Positions 23,755-32,702 of a stretch of DNA of 64,000 nucleotides are shown here, piece by piece (positions within the stretch are counted from its first letter, which is position 1; each line of letters starts with the position of its first letter). Made by a program: the position numbers and the translations under genes. The DNA is from Candidatus Dormiibacterota bacterium (GTDB lineage: Bacteria > Chloroflexota > Dormibacteria > Dormibacterales > Dormibacteraceae): NCBI GenBank assembly GCA_955652675.1, contig CATPBP010000019.1:1-64000 (forward strand). Direction: 5' to 3'. A model generated the notes under the pieces. That model had not been told where the DNA came from, searched no databases, and was given only the letters and a program-made list of their open reading frames with translations.

Positions 23755-24129
23755 ATCGCCCGCAGATCGGGGCGGCTGACCGGCCTCCCCGGGAACCAGC
23801 ACGTGGACCTCTATACCGCCGTCAAGGGCTCTCTCGACGGTCCGCCTGGTGCCCTCCGAAGACCCGTCCCAAAAGGCGACGAGAACATCGCAGGCCGCCA
23901 CCAGACGCTGGTTTCGCTCGAGCGCGCTCTCGGCGTCAGCCGCCTCCTCGAAGGAGGCGCCGAGCACCCGGACCGGAAGTCCCCGCTCCCGAGCCGCTCG
24001 GGTTGCCGTGGCGTCCACCCCACTCGCGCCGCCGGTCACCAGGCTGACCGTGGCCGGCAGCGAGCGGACGTACTCGGCCACCCGCTCGAGCTGGGGAAAA
24101 TGGCGGCTGCCGACGATGGCGACCCTCAC
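23752..24129 (-). CDS. SLOG/DprA-like Rossmann-fold protein
   Basis: 125 residues. MRVAIVGSRHFPQLERV and SLVTGGASGVDATATRAA are the nucleotide-binding motifs of the SLOG superfamily (YspA/DUF2493, DprA). DVLVAFWDGSSEGTRRTV is the typical late motif. SLOG domains bind nucleotide-derived ligands such as ADP-ribose or dinucleotides; many act in stress or defence signalling, but no effector partner is adjacent here. GTG start. Gap of only 9 nt to the moaX-like gene. Confidence 0.75.
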   Translation of the reverse strand: MRVAIVGSRHFPQLERVAEYVRSLPATVSLVTGGASGVDATATRAARERGLPVRVLGASFEEAADAESALERNQRLVAACDVLVAFWDGSSEGTRRTVERALDGGIEVHVLVPGEAGQPPRSAGD

Positions 24130-24234
24130 CCCGGCCGAACCGCCTGCGGCACGGTTTGCAGCCTCGGCCCTTCGGTCACGAGGGAGAAGGCTACTCGCCC
24201 CACTCCGTCGCCTGTCCCAGCAGCCTTGTCGGGC

Positions 24235-25803
24235 TCAGCCGGCGCCGAAGTCCGCCTCGCCGATGTGGGCGAAGTTCTCCTCGAACATCGCCTTCAGCCG
24301 CCGGGCCTGCCGCTCGTAAGCCGCCGGATCGGGCCAGGAGCCGCGGGGGTCCAGCACCTCGCTCGGCACCCCGGGGACCGTGACTGGCACGTGCACCCCG
24401 AAGACGGGGTCGGGCCGGGTCTCAACGTCTCGAAGACGGCCCTCCACCACCGCTCTGACAATCGCCCGGGTGTGGGCTATCGAGATCCTCTCCCCGACGC
24501 CGTAGGCGCCGCCGACCCAACCCGTGTTCAGCATCCAGACCTGCGCTCCGTGCCGCTTCACCCGGTCCTGGAGCATGGCGGCGTAGGTCTCAGCGGGCAG
24601 CACGAGGAATGGTGCCGCGAAACAGGTGCTGAAGGTGGGCTCCGGCTCGGTTACTCCCCGCTCGGTCCCGGCCACCTTGGCGGTGTAGCCGGAGAGGAAG
24701 AAGAAGCGCAGCTGCTCCTCGTCCAGGCGGGCCACCGCCGGCAGCACGCCGAATGCGTCCGCGGATAGGAAGAGCACGTTGCTCGGGTGGCCGCCACGGC
24801 CGCTCAGCTCGACGTCCGGGATGAAGTCGATGGGATAGGCGGAACGCGTGTTCTCGGTAAGGCTCTCGTCGTCGAAATCGGGTATCCGGGTGTCGGCGTC
24901 GAAGGGGACGTTTTCCAGGATGGCTCCGAAACGGTTCGTGGCGGCGTAGATCTCCGGCTCCGCATCCCGCGAGATCCGGATGGTCTTCGCGTAGCAGCCC
25001 CCCTCGAAGTTGAAGATGCCGTCGTCGCTCCAGCCGTGCTCGTCGTCACCGATGAGCCGGCGGGTGGGGTCGGACGAGAGGGTGGTCTTGCCCGTTCCGG
25101 AGAGCCCGAAGAAAAGCGCCACGTTCCCGTCCTGGCCGATGTTCGCCGAGCAGTGCATCGGCATGGCGCCACGCTCCGGCATCAGGTAGTTGAGGGCCGT
25201 GAAGATCGACTTCTTGATCTCGCCCGCGTAACGCGTGCCGCCGATCAGCACCATGCGCCGGGCGAAGTTGACCAGGATGAAGGTCTCGGTCCGGGTGCCG
25301 TCCCGGTCTGGGTCGGCCTTGAGGTCCGGCAGGGAGATTACGGTGAAGTCGGGCTCGAAGTCCCTGCGCTGCTCGAGGCTGGGGCGGATGAAGAGGTTGT
25401 GGGCGAAGACGCTGTGCCACGCCAGTTGGGTGACCACACGGACGTTGAGCCGAAAGTTCGGGTCCGCGCATGCGAACAGGTCCTGGACGTAGACCTGGTG
25501 CTCGGAGATGTATTGGACCATCTTCTGGAGCAGGCGGTCGAAGCTCTCCGGCGCTATCGGCTGGTTGCCGGGGAACCACCAGATCTTGTCTGCGGAACTG
25601 GGCTCCTCGACGAAGAACTTGTCCTTAGGCGAGCGGCCGGTGTGCCTTCCGGTCTCGGCCGTGAGGGCCCCAGAGGCCACGAGCGAGGCCTCGCCATTGC
25701 GGATCGCGTGCTCGTAAAGGTCCGCCGGCGACAGGTTGTGCCAGCTTCGGACTCGGGCCGGGACACCCACGTGATCGAGTACCGCGCGCTCTTCGAGCTG
25801 CAT
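24235..25803 (-). CDS. pckA: Phosphoenolpyruvate carboxykinase (ATP)
   Basis: 522 residues. Converts oxaloacetate and ATP to PEP and CO2, the entry to gluconeogenesis. Visible are TGRHTGRSPKDKF (51-63), the P-loop kinase-1a motif FGLSGTGKTTLS (232-243), GDDEHGWSD (252-260) for metal binding, NFEGGCYAKT, and YTAKVAGTE with the active-site Lys-Arg region. Length matches the ATP-dependent (not GTP-dependent) form. TAATAT (25816-25821 reverse) lies 12 nt before the start. A palindromic repeat lies upstream. Confidence 0.95.
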   Translation of the reverse strand: MQLEERAVLDHVGVPARVRSWHNLSPADLYEHAIRNGEASLVASGALTAETGRHTGRSPKDKFFVEEPSSADKIWWFPGNQPIAPESFDRLLQKMVQYISEHQVYVQDLFACADPNFRLNVRVVTQLAWHSVFAHNLFIRPSLEQRRDFEPDFTVISLPDLKADPDRDGTRTETFILVNFARRMVLIGGTRYAGEIKKSIFTALNYLMPERGAMPMHCSANIGQDGNVALFFGLSGTGKTTLSSDPTRRLIGDDEHGWSDDGIFNFEGGCYAKTIRISRDAEPEIYAATNRFGAILENVPFDADTRIPDFDDESLTENTRSAYPIDFIPDVELSGRGGHPSNVLFLSADAFGVLPAVARLDEEQLRFFFLSGYTAKVAGTERGVTEPEPTFSTCFAAPFLVLPAETYAAMLQDRVKRHGAQVWMLNTGWVGGAYGVGERISIAHTRAIVRAVVEGRLRDVETRPDPVFGVHVPVTVPGVPSEVLDPRGSWPDPAAYERQARRLKAMFEENFAHIGEADFGAG

Positions 25804-25831
25804 GCCTCTTAACAGATATTAAGGCCTGCTA

Positions 25832-25858
25832 TCTCCCTCCCCCTGCGGGGAGGGGGAT
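25832..25858. repeat. GC-rich palindromic repeat, copy b
   Basis: CCCTCCCC, short loop containing CTGC, GGGGAGGGGG. Lies just after the stop of the S1C protease gene and before pckA, so it may also end protease transcription. Confidence 0.7.
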
Positions 25859-25864
25859 GATCTG

Positions 25865-27307
25865 TTAGGCGGTGGGGCCGGTCATCAGGGTCACGTTGGC
25901 GGAGTGGGTGCCGCTCTGGTCGACCCAGGTGACCTTGATCTGGTCTCCCGGCTTGTGGCTCTGGATGGCGGGGCCCAGCGAATTGGCAGAGCCGATCTGG
26001 GTGCCGTTGATGGCCGTGATGACCGAGTTCGGCGAGATGCCGACGCCTTCTGCCGGCGAGCCGGCCACCACCGTCGCGACCAGGGCTCCCGAGGCTCCGT
26101 TGAGCCCCAACTGGGCGGCCGCCGCCGGGGTCAGGTCGTTCACGCTGACGCCGAGATAGCCGGCTTGCCCGATGATGATCGTCGAGCTTGCTTGGCCCGC
26201 CCTTACCTGGTTGACGACGTCGAGCGCGGCGTTGGACGGGATCGCGTAGCCCACGGTGGAGGTAGTCTGCCGGCGGCCCTGGGACTCCCCGGCGGTGATC
26301 ATCCCCACGACCTGGCCGGCCGAGTTCACCAGCGGGCCGCCTGAGTCGCCCGGGCTGATCGGCGCGTCGCTCTGAATCAGGCCCGTCAGCTGCTCCGCGT
26401 TGCGGCCACCGGTACTCGCCGTGATGTTCTGGTCCAGCGCTGTGACGCTGCCCTGCGTTGCCGCGGGCGTACCGCCCTGGCCCAGCGCATTCCCGATCGC
26501 AACCACCGCCTGGCCCACCGTCACGCTGGAGGAATCCGCGAGGGTTGCCGTAGGCAGCCCTGATACTCCCTCGATCTGAATCAGCGCCACGTCAGCCGAA
26601 GGACCCACCCCGATGACCTTGGCGTTGTAGGTGCCCGAGCGCCCCTGGATGGTCACCTTGATGCTGCTCGATCCCTGCACCACGTGGTGGTTCGTCAGGA
26701 CCTGACCTGACGGGGTCAGGATGATGCCGGTCCCAGCCGCCTGCGCGGTGCGCCCGTTGGAGCCGGTGACCACCGTGTTGATGTCCACCACCGCCGGGTC
26801 GACCTTCTTGGCGATCGCCTGGACGTCGAGCGTCTGACTGCTGCCGCCGTTCGGTGTGGTCGTCTGAGGAGCTGTCTGGGGGACCGTCTGGATCGGGCTC
26901 TGCGCCGCGGTGTGAGACCCGACGAAGGCCCTGCCCACCCCCACGCCTACGCCAACACCGACTCCCAGGTTGAGCAGGGCCAGCACCGCAACCAGGGCCG
27001 TGAGGCCCATCCGCCGGCGGTTCGGACCGGGGCGGCCTGGTGCCGGTCCGCCGGGCGGCTGCTCCCAGCCTCCGCCAGCTGGCGGCGTTTGGCTGCCGCC
27101 GCCCGGGGGAGACGTCCACCCAGTGCTTGGGGGAGGAGTCCAGCCGCCACCCGAAGGCGGCTGCCAGCCTCCCGCCGGCGGCGGCGTGCCACTACCTGGA
27201 GGGGGAGTCCAGCCGCCTCCCGCTGGAGGGTGGGGCAGGCCTCCACCCGATGCCTCTCGCGACGTTCGGGATCCCGATTCCAGCTTTTCCATACTGTTTA
27301 GACTCAT
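25865..27307 (-). CDS. S1C (HtrA/DegP-like) membrane-anchored serine protease with PDZ domain
   Basis: 480 residues. Residues 20-98 are a Gly/Pro/Trp-rich cytoplasmic tail with repeated GGGWTPPP-type units. One membrane helix follows (about 101-127, containing a GVGV run), then a Thr/Gln-rich linker. The trypsin-like domain has His208 (TNHHVV), Asp239 (SADVALIQ) and Ser322 (GDSGGP); a PDZ domain follows (about 375-470; YLGVSVNDL, GISPNSVITAINGTQI). It should degrade misfolded envelope proteins. ATG 27307 is used; an in-frame ATG 15 nt later is also possible. Confidence 0.9.
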   Translation of the reverse strand: MSLNSMEKLESGSRTSREASGGGLPHPPAGGGWTPPPGSGTPPPAGGWQPPSGGGWTPPPSTGWTSPPGGGSQTPPAGGGWEQPPGGPAPGRPGPNRRRMGLTALVAVLALLNLGVGVGVGVGVGRAFVGSHTAAQSPIQTVPQTAPQTTTPNGGSSQTLDVQAIAKKVDPAVVDINTVVTGSNGRTAQAAGTGIILTPSGQVLTNHHVVQGSSSIKVTIQGRSGTYNAKVIGVGPSADVALIQIEGVSGLPTATLADSSSVTVGQAVVAIGNALGQGGTPAATQGSVTALDQNITASTGGRNAEQLTGLIQSDAPISPGDSGGPLVNSAGQVVGMITAGESQGRRQTTSTVGYAIPSNAALDVVNQVRAGQASSTIIIGQAGYLGVSVNDLTPAAAAQLGLNGASGALVATVVAGSPAEGVGISPNSVITAINGTQIGSANSLGPAIQSHKPGDQIKVTWVDQSGTHSANVTLMTGPTA

Positions 27308-27408
27308 ACTGCTCGGCCTTCCTGAGAAAGAGCTCAGAGGTAACTCAGAGCACAGTCAGAGGCCGCGGCCTGCTTTTCCTCACTTCCAGTATCCGGCGGC
27401 GCCCGGCT

Positions 27409-28926
27409 TCAGCGCCGGATCGGCGTGATCATCTGGTCCACCGGCGCGTAGTCGTCGGTGAGGATCGGCGCTCCTGAGGCGAATCGGTTGAAGTCAGGGC
27501 CGGACGCCACCTCGAGGGAGGATCCGCGCTGGCCGAGCCGGTCCGCCACCGCGGCGATGGGAAGCGGCGCGGCCGATGCCAGGACGACGTAGTTGCCGCC
27601 GGTCGTCCCCTGAACGGACGTGGCCTCGGCAACCACCGCCACCTGGGGGAACACGGCAGCGATCGTCGCCGCCTCGGCGTGCACGAAGCGGTTGGGCGGG
27701 AAGTCGATGACGTTGACCGCATAGATGCCGTCCGGCCGGAGCACCCTGGCTATCTCACGCACCTCCTCTCGAGTCGTCAGCTGCCAGGGAACGGCGAGGC
27801 CGCCGAAAGCATCGCCGACAACCAGGTCTCGACCGTTCGAGGGCTCCTCCGTCAGACCCACCCGGCCGTCGACCAGGTCGATCCGAAGCCCTGGCAGGTC
27901 GCGGAGGCCGAGCTGAGCCCGGTCCAGGCGCAGGATGCCTGGGTCGACCTCGAGTACACGGCTCTGGGTGCCAGGCCGGGTGGCCGCGAGGTACCTCGGC
28001 ATGGTGAGACCGCCGGCACCCAGGTGGAGAACCCGCAGGGGCTGGCCGGCCGGGCGCACCACGTCGGCGACCGAGCCGATCGCCTGGATGTAGGGAAACT
28101 GGAGGTAAGTCGGGTCGCTGAGGTCCACATAGGAATGGACCAGGGTGTCGAGCACGAGCAGCCGGCCGGTGGTCCTGGCCGGGTCCTGGACCACCCGGGC
28201 GCAGTGGTAGGCGGTCTCGATGCCGCATGGAGAAGGCGTGAAGGGCGGCAGGAGGAGGCCTAGCAGGCCCAGGACCACGAGCGTGGCCGGCGGCCGCCGC
28301 CAGCCTCCTGGCGTCAGGCCGAGCACCAGACCGACCACCACCGCAGCACCGCCCACCGCCAGGAAGATCAGGCTCGTCGGCACGGCCGCCAGGAGCACGA
28401 AGCCGGTCAGGAAGGTGGCCAGGATTGCGCCCAGGGTCCCTATCCCCGACAGCCTGCCCACCACGGTGCCGGTCCGGTGCAGGTCGCGCAGCTGCAGCTT
28501 GACCACCATCGGCGGCACCGCGGCGAGGAACACGCAGGGGGCGAAGACCGCGATGAAGGCGAGGAGGGTCACCGTCACCGGGTCGCTGCTGGCCAGGATC
28601 GGGCCCGCGAGCCTGACCAGAGGCAGCGTGAGGCAGGTCACCAGCCCCGCCACGACCAGGTTGGGCGCGATCAGGCGCCTCGGTCCCGCCAGGTCGGCGA
28701 GCCGGCCGCCAGTCCAGGCACCGAGGGCGATGGCGGCCAGCGCCACGCCGATCACGGCGCTGCTGGTCTGGAGGGTGACACCGACGTAGGGCGCCACCAG
28801 CCGCAGGGCCACCACCTCGATGACGAGCACGGCGCCGCTCGCGAAGAAGACCAGGGCGGCGGCCAGCCGCGGGTGCAGGGAGGGCTCGGCTGCCGGGGCG
28901 CCAGGCGGCCCGTCGCTGGTTGTCAT
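27409..28926 (-). CDS. Membrane-fused spermidine synthase-like protein
   Basis: 505 residues. The N-terminal half has seven or eight hydrophobic helices (about 20-230), MFS-like. The C-terminal half (about 255-490) is a spermidine-synthase-type Rossmann methyltransferase fold, with LRVLHLGAGGLTMPRYLA, SRVLEVDPGIL and DLVVGDAFGG. This 'fused MFS/spermidine synthase' family is widespread, but polyamine synthesis has not been shown for most members and no speE/speD partner is here. The ATG has GAGGAGG just upstream. The chain ends PVDQMITPIRR, as in the soluble homologues. Confidence 0.82.
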   Translation of the reverse strand: MTTSDGPPGAPAAEPSLHPRLAAALVFFASGAVLVIEVVALRLVAPYVGVTLQTSSAVIGVALAAIALGAWTGGRLADLAGPRRLIAPNLVVAGLVTCLTLPLVRLAGPILASSDPVTVTLLAFIAVFAPCVFLAAVPPMVVKLQLRDLHRTGTVVGRLSGIGTLGAILATFLTGFVLLAAVPTSLIFLAVGGAAVVVGLVLGLTPGGWRRPPATLVVLGLLGLLLPPFTPSPCGIETAYHCARVVQDPARTTGRLLVLDTLVHSYVDLSDPTYLQFPYIQAIGSVADVVRPAGQPLRVLHLGAGGLTMPRYLAATRPGTQSRVLEVDPGILRLDRAQLGLRDLPGLRIDLVDGRVGLTEEPSNGRDLVVGDAFGGLAVPWQLTTREEVREIARVLRPDGIYAVNVIDFPPNRFVHAEAATIAAVFPQVAVVAEATSVQGTTGGNYVVLASAAPLPIAAVADRLGQRGSSLEVASGPDFNRFASGAPILTDDYAPVDQMITPIRR

Positions 28927-28983
28927 CTAGTCCTCCTCGTTGCCTCCCCGAACATAGCCAGAGATCAAGCGTTCGCTGCGAAC

Positions 28984-29016
28984 ACCCCCTCGCCGGCACT
29001 CCCCGCAGGGGGGAGG
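28984..29016. repeat. GC-rich palindromic repeat, copy c (with tail)
   Basis: Plus strand: CCCCCTCGCCGGCACTCCCC, then GCAGGGGGGAGG. It aligns over its whole length with copy e at 37346 (CCCCCTCCCCAACCCTCCCC, then GCACGGGGGAGG). It lies between the spermidine-synthase-like start and the GH5-like stop. Confidence 0.7.
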
Positions 29017-29021
29017 CAATG

Positions 29022-29999
29022 TCACTGGCTGGCGCTGGCCAGGACGCCTTTGGCGGCGTCGAGCCATCGGTTGTCGCCGGCGTCCGCGCGCCAGAGCCAG
29101 TACTCGCAGCCCCAGAGCAGGATCGTCTGAAATCCGGCTGCAGCCAGGCGCGAGTACATGTCCTGTATCGCCGGAGGATCGAGGCTCTTGGGGTCGGCGT
29201 AAGTGTCCTTGGACGGTTCCCAGGGCTCCGCCTGGCACTCGATCACCCACGCTTCCTTGCCGGCCGCGGTCGCCGTCGCCAGCCAGCGACCGGCGGAATC
29301 CGCCCAGTCCGAAGCCGCGTGATGAACCACCTCGTGACCGAACATGTTCACGCCGATGGCGGTGTAGAGGTCCAGCCCGAGGACGTCCGATCCGCCCAGC
29401 AGATCCAGCGCCTCCTGCTCTGGAGGCGTCTCACCCACGCCCAGCGGGTTGCGGTGCGGACGGGAGAGCCAGTCCTGGACCAGGTCGAAGTGCCCGAAGG
29501 TGTTCACAACGATCGGCCTCTGGTCCAGCTGCCTGACCGCCGCGATCTCGTCTCTGACCGTGCCCGGATCGATCCACCACTTGAGCGGGCCCGAGGAATT
29601 GAAAGGCTCATTCTCAACCTGCCACGCAGCCAGGGTCGGGTGGTCCTTGTAGCGGGAGACCGTCTCGGTGACAAACTCGACAACTGCCTGGTGGAGCCTG
29701 GGATCGGCGCTCACGCACTCCCCGCTGCCGATGCCGGCTGGCACCAGGTCAGGCGGGATGTAGAACTCCGGCCACTGGATGCCCTTCATCCCGACGGTGA
29801 GCAGGATCGGCTGGTCGGCGGCCCGCGCTCGATCGAGCAGCCAGTCGAGCTCGTCATACCCGTGCGCGCGAATCTCGTCCCAGTAGGCCGAGAGCCTGAT
29901 CAGGCCCAGCCCTAACTGCAGCACCCGCCCGAAGCTGTCTCGTGGATCGAGGCCGAGAAAGGATGCCCGGTGTTCGCTGAAGCTCGACCCCACGCGCAT
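29022..29999 (-). CDS. GH5/GH42-like TIM-barrel glycoside hydrolase
   Basis: 325 residues. The acid/base motif AAWQVENEPF (Glu131) and the probable nucleophile strand WVIECQAEPW (Glu254 or Glu258) are in the usual order of clan GH-A barrels. LGLGLIRLSAYWDEI marks the first strands. There is no signal peptide, so it is probably intracellular. The substrate (beta-glucoside, galactoside or mannoside) cannot be told. The frame runs open to 30416, but family similarity begins at MRVGSSFSEHRASFLGLD, so ATG 29999 is chosen. Confidence 0.75.
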   Translation of the reverse strand: MRVGSSFSEHRASFLGLDPRDSFGRVLQLGLGLIRLSAYWDEIRAHGYDELDWLLDRARAADQPILLTVGMKGIQWPEFYIPPDLVPAGIGSGECVSADPRLHQAVVEFVTETVSRYKDHPTLAAWQVENEPFNSSGPLKWWIDPGTVRDEIAAVRQLDQRPIVVNTFGHFDLVQDWLSRPHRNPLGVGETPPEQEALDLLGGSDVLGLDLYTAIGVNMFGHEVVHHAASDWADSAGRWLATATAAGKEAWVIECQAEPWEPSKDTYADPKSLDPPAIQDMYSRLAAAGFQTILLWGCEYWLWRADAGDNRWLDAAKGVLASASQ

Positions 30000-30075
30000 G
30001 CAAGCGCAATCATGGCGTGGATGCCCCAGTGGAGGCCACCGCTGTTGCCTGTAATCACTCGCTGGCTGCCGCTGG

Positions 30076-30081
30076 TAGGTT
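30076..30081 (+). promoter_or_regulatory. Putative -10 element TAGGTT of the DUF5655 gene
   Basis: TAGGTT ends 6 nt before GTG 30088. The same hexamer precedes the YgjP-like gene at 43234. Confidence 0.45.
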
Positions 30082-30087
30082 CTGCTG

Positions 30088-30570
30088 GTGACATCCGCCC
30101 CAGGGGCGCGGCGGCTGCCGATGTGGACGTGTCCGATCTGTGGGCGGACCTTCGCCAACCGGAACCAGTCACATACCTGCCGCCCGGTCGGCGACCTGGA
30201 GCGGCACTTCCAGCGCGGCGAGCCGGCGGTTCGCGCCACCTTCGACCGCCTGCTCGAGATCGTTGCCGCGCTCGGCCCGGTGACGGTGCTGCCGGAGAAG
30301 ACCCGCATCGCCCTCCACGTGCGGATGAGCTTCGCCGCGCTGATCCCCCGCCGGCGATGGCTTGACGGCCACGTCGTGCTGGCGCGACGGCTGGACAGTC
30401 CGCGCTTCCGGCGCATCGAGACCTACTCTCCACAGAACGTGCTCCACGCCTTCCGTCTCACCTCGCCGGCGGAGGTGGACGACGAGGTGGCGGCGTGGTT
30501 CGCCGAGGCCTACGCAGTCGGCGAGCAGCGGCACCTAGAGCGCAGAGCGCCCAGGTCGTCGGAAGGCTGA
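30088..30570 (+). CDS. Zinc-finger + DUF5655 domain protein
   Basis: 160 residues. Near the N-terminus, WTCPICGRTFANRNQSHTC supplies a CxxC...HxC zinc site. The rest is a DUF5655-like domain with FDRLLEIVAALGPVTVLPEK, RIALHVRMSFAAL and a helical end. Function unknown; similar domains occur alone or in transport-associated proteins. GTG 30088 is favoured by the -10 hexamer 6 nt upstream; ATG 30121, just before the zinc motif, is the alternative. Confidence 0.72.
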   Translation: MTSAPGARRLPMWTCPICGRTFANRNQSHTCRPVGDLERHFQRGEPAVRATFDRLLEIVAALGPVTVLPEKTRIALHVRMSFAALIPRRRWLDGHVVLARRLDSPRFRRIETYSPQNVLHAFRLTSPAEVDDEVAAWFAEAYAVGEQRHLERRAPRSSEG

Positions 30571-30595
30571 GGGGTTCCCGGGGCTGCCTGCCGGG

Positions 30596-31576
30596 CTAGC
30601 CGGCCGGCTCGGCGTAGAGCTCCAGAACCCGTCTCGCCGTCTCCGCAAACATCTGGCGGAGGCTCACCGGGGAGAGGACTTCCACATCCGCGCCGAAGCC
30701 GAGCAGCGCGCCCTGGGCGGCGCCCTCGGCCACGAAGGGTATGCGAAGGACGTGCCAGCCGGAGGCGTCCGGAGCCGGCTCCCGCTCGGCCGGACCTGAG
30801 ACCTGGGAGGCTATGAACCGCAGCAGCATCTCCGCCCGCTCGGGCCGGACGCGCAGGCGGACGCCAACGCCCGGCCCGCGGTCCTCGGCGCGCTGCCGAA
30901 GCCGCCGCCAGAGCGCGTCCAGGTCGAGGCGGGCCGGACGCTCCGACGGCAGCTCCAGGATGGCGGCCTCTTCGATGCGAGAGACGCGGTAGAGCCTGGG
31001 TTCCGAGCCGATGGCGGCGATCAAGTACCAGACGCCTGCCTTGGCCACGACGCCCCAGGGGTGGACGACCTGCTCCCGCGCGACGCTCTGCCCGGACGCC
31101 CGGTATCCGATCCGGAGCTGCCGATCGTTCCAGAGCGCCTCCTGCACGATGGGCAGCCGAGCCGTCTCGTCGGCGAGTCGGTGCCAGCCGCGCGGGTCGA
31201 CCACGACCCGCTCCTGGGCGTGGAGCGCATCCGGCCGGCGCGGCTCCGGAAGGGCCGCCATGACCTTGCGCAGCGCCGCCTGCAGATCACGCTCGAGGCC
31301 GAGCTCGCTCAGGGTTCCCCGACCGGCGAAGACGAACAGCGCTCGCGCCTCGGCTGGGGTCAGGCCGCTCACGTCGGTCCGGTAGCCCGGCAGCAGGGCT
31401 ATGCCCCCGTGCCGCCCTCGCTCGGCGTAGACCGGGACGCCGGCGGCACTCAGCGCGTCCAGGTCTCTGAGGATGGTCCGCTCCGAGACCTCCAGGCGAC
31501 TCGCCAACTGCCCTGCCGTAAGACGGGCGTGGGCCTGAAGGAGGAGCAGTATCGAGAGCAGCCGGTCGGATCTCAT
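30596..31576 (-). CDS. HTH-WYL domain transcriptional regulator (YafY/DeoR-like)
   Basis: 326 residues. The N-terminal helix-turn-helix (about 1-60) reads RLLSILLLLQAHARLTAGQL, then VSERTILRDLDALSAAGVPV. A WYL domain (about 140-230) has VAREQVVHPWGVVAKAGVWY, and a WYL C-terminal extension follows. WYL domains sense nucleic acids or nucleotides, and such regulators often control DNA-damage or defence genes. The gene is divergent from alkA, a natural target. A weak dyad ACGA-N6-TCGT (31605-31618) lies between them. ATG 31576 is used; the open frame upstream is unlike the family. Confidence 0.85.
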   Translation of the reverse strand: MRSDRLLSILLLLQAHARLTAGQLASRLEVSERTILRDLDALSAAGVPVYAERGRHGGIALLPGYRTDVSGLTPAEARALFVFAGRGTLSELGLERDLQAALRKVMAALPEPRRPDALHAQERVVVDPRGWHRLADETARLPIVQEALWNDRQLRIGYRASGQSVAREQVVHPWGVVAKAGVWYLIAAIGSEPRLYRVSRIEEAAILELPSERPARLDLDALWRRLRQRAEDRGPGVGVRLRVRPERAEMLLRFIASQVSGPAEREPAPDASGWHVLRIPFVAEGAAQGALLGFGADVEVLSPVSLRQMFAETARRVLELYAEPAG

Positions 31577-31604
31577 CGCTTTCTCAGATTGCCACACAAA
31601 TATG

Positions 31605-31618
31605 ACGATAGATGTCGT
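31605..31618. promoter_or_regulatory. Possible operator between the WYL regulator and alkA
   Basis: Short inverted repeat ACGA-N6-TCGT in an AT-rich stretch of the divergent promoter region. The dyad is weak. Confidence 0.25.
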
Positions 31619-31674
31619 ATTTAGCCTCCATCCTGAGGCACATGAAAGCGACACTCAACGCTCGGAGGAGCACC

Positions 31675-32601
31675 ATGCAGCACGAGATCCGGATCGAGCC
31701 GCGCGGACCCTTTTCCTGGGAGTCGGCACTGGATGTGCTGGGTAACTTCCCGCCGACACGTCACCAGGGGCGCAGCGCGTCCAACGCCGTCCCACTCACG
31801 TTTCCGCTGGATGGAAGCTTCAGGCCGGTGGGCACCGCGCTTCGCTTCGAGGAAGGCGTCCTGCGCGGGGAGGTGGCCGGCACGGACGACCTCGAGGCTG
31901 TCGAGCGCCAGGTGGCTCGCATCTTCTCGCTGGATCACGACGGGTCGAACTACCCAGCGGTGGGCGAACGCGACCCCGCCATCGGCCGCCTCATGTCGGC
32001 GCTGCCCGGACTCCGGCCCGTCTGCTTCACCTCGCCCTACGAGACGGCCGCCTGGGGAGTGATCTCCCAGCGGATCAGCATGCGGCAGGCCGCTGTCCTC
32101 AAAGACCGCCTGATCGCCGACCTCGGCCACGCGCTGCGGGTCGGTGATGCCGACGTGCGCTGCTTCCCCGCCCCCCAGAGGCTTCTTCAGCTCGAGGGGG
32201 TTGCCGGGCTCAGCCAGGAGAAGGTCGGCCGCCTGCGCGGGGTTGCGAAAGCGGCGCTGGAGGGGTTGCTCGACGCCGAACGGCTTCGGGCCCTGGGACA
32301 CGAGGCTGGACCCGCCTCGGTGCTCGCCATCCCCGGTATCGGGCCCTTCTGGTCACAGGGCATCTACCTCCGGGGCTGCGGGATCGTCGACGTCTTCCCC
32401 AAGGAACCGCTCTCGATAGCGGCCCTGGGCGAGGTTCACGGCCTCGGCGACCACCCCGACCCGGCGACAGTTGAGCGGCTGACGGAGCCCTACCGCCCCT
32501 TCCGGATGTGGGTGAGCTTCCTGCTGCGGGTGTCGGTCAACCGGGGGCTGGTGCCCGGCGTCGCCGGGAGGGAGGGAGCCATCCGCCGGGCGGCTCGGTA
32601 G
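31675..32601 (+). CDS. DNA-3-methyladenine glycosylase II, AlkA-like
   Basis: 308 residues. Removes alkylated bases in base-excision repair. The AlkA N-terminal domain spans about 1-90; the HhH-GPD fold has RQAAVLKDRLIADLG, the hairpin LAIPGIGPFWSQGIYLRG, and the catalytic Asp in IVDVFPKEPL. Length is usual for AlkA without the Ada methyltransferase part. ATG 31675 has GGAGGA 5-10 nt upstream, which decides the start over two in-frame ATGs further up. Divergent from the WYL regulator. Confidence 0.85.
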   Translation: MQHEIRIEPRGPFSWESALDVLGNFPPTRHQGRSASNAVPLTFPLDGSFRPVGTALRFEEGVLRGEVAGTDDLEAVERQVARIFSLDHDGSNYPAVGERDPAIGRLMSALPGLRPVCFTSPYETAAWGVISQRISMRQAAVLKDRLIADLGHALRVGDADVRCFPAPQRLLQLEGVAGLSQEKVGRLRGVAKAALEGLLDAERLRALGHEAGPASVLAIPGIGPFWSQGIYLRGCGIVDVFPKEPLSIAALGEVHGLGDHPDPATVERLTEPYRPFRMWVSFLLRVSVNRGLVPGVAGREGAIRRAAR

Positions 32602-32659
32602 GGCGGCAGTATCGCCGGGTGCCGGGGAGCACGGTCGCCGAACTCTTGATCTCGGAGGA

Positions 32660-32694
32660 CCCCTCCCCCAGCAAGGTCCCAGCAAGGGGAGGGA
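32660..32694. repeat. GC-rich palindromic repeat, copy d
   Basis: Left arm CCCCTCCCC, right arm GGGGAGGG. The centre holds AGCAAGG twice, 11 nt apart. Lies between the convergent alkA and VWA genes. Confidence 0.65.
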
Positions 32695-32702
32695 ATGAGC
32701 TA

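Noticed and set aside
23752-24129. SLOG protein as part of a defence system
   Set aside because: No effector, nuclease, TIR or membrane partner next to it; neighbours are moaX-like and pckA.
24787-25812. Plus-strand 341-codon open frame opposite pckA
   Set aside because: Antisense shadow with Asp/Val/Gly-biased composition; pckA motifs are on the minus strand.
28971-28983. GTTCGC-T-GCGAAC palindrome, resembling an SOS box
   Set aside because: Half-sites are in the wrong order (GTTC before GAAC) and spacing is odd, so it does not fit LexA.
27755-28999. Minus-strand 414-codon frame overlapping the spermidine-synthase-like gene in another frame
   Set aside because: Arg/Pro/Gly-rich out-of-frame translation; the other frame has clear membrane helices and a methyltransferase fold.
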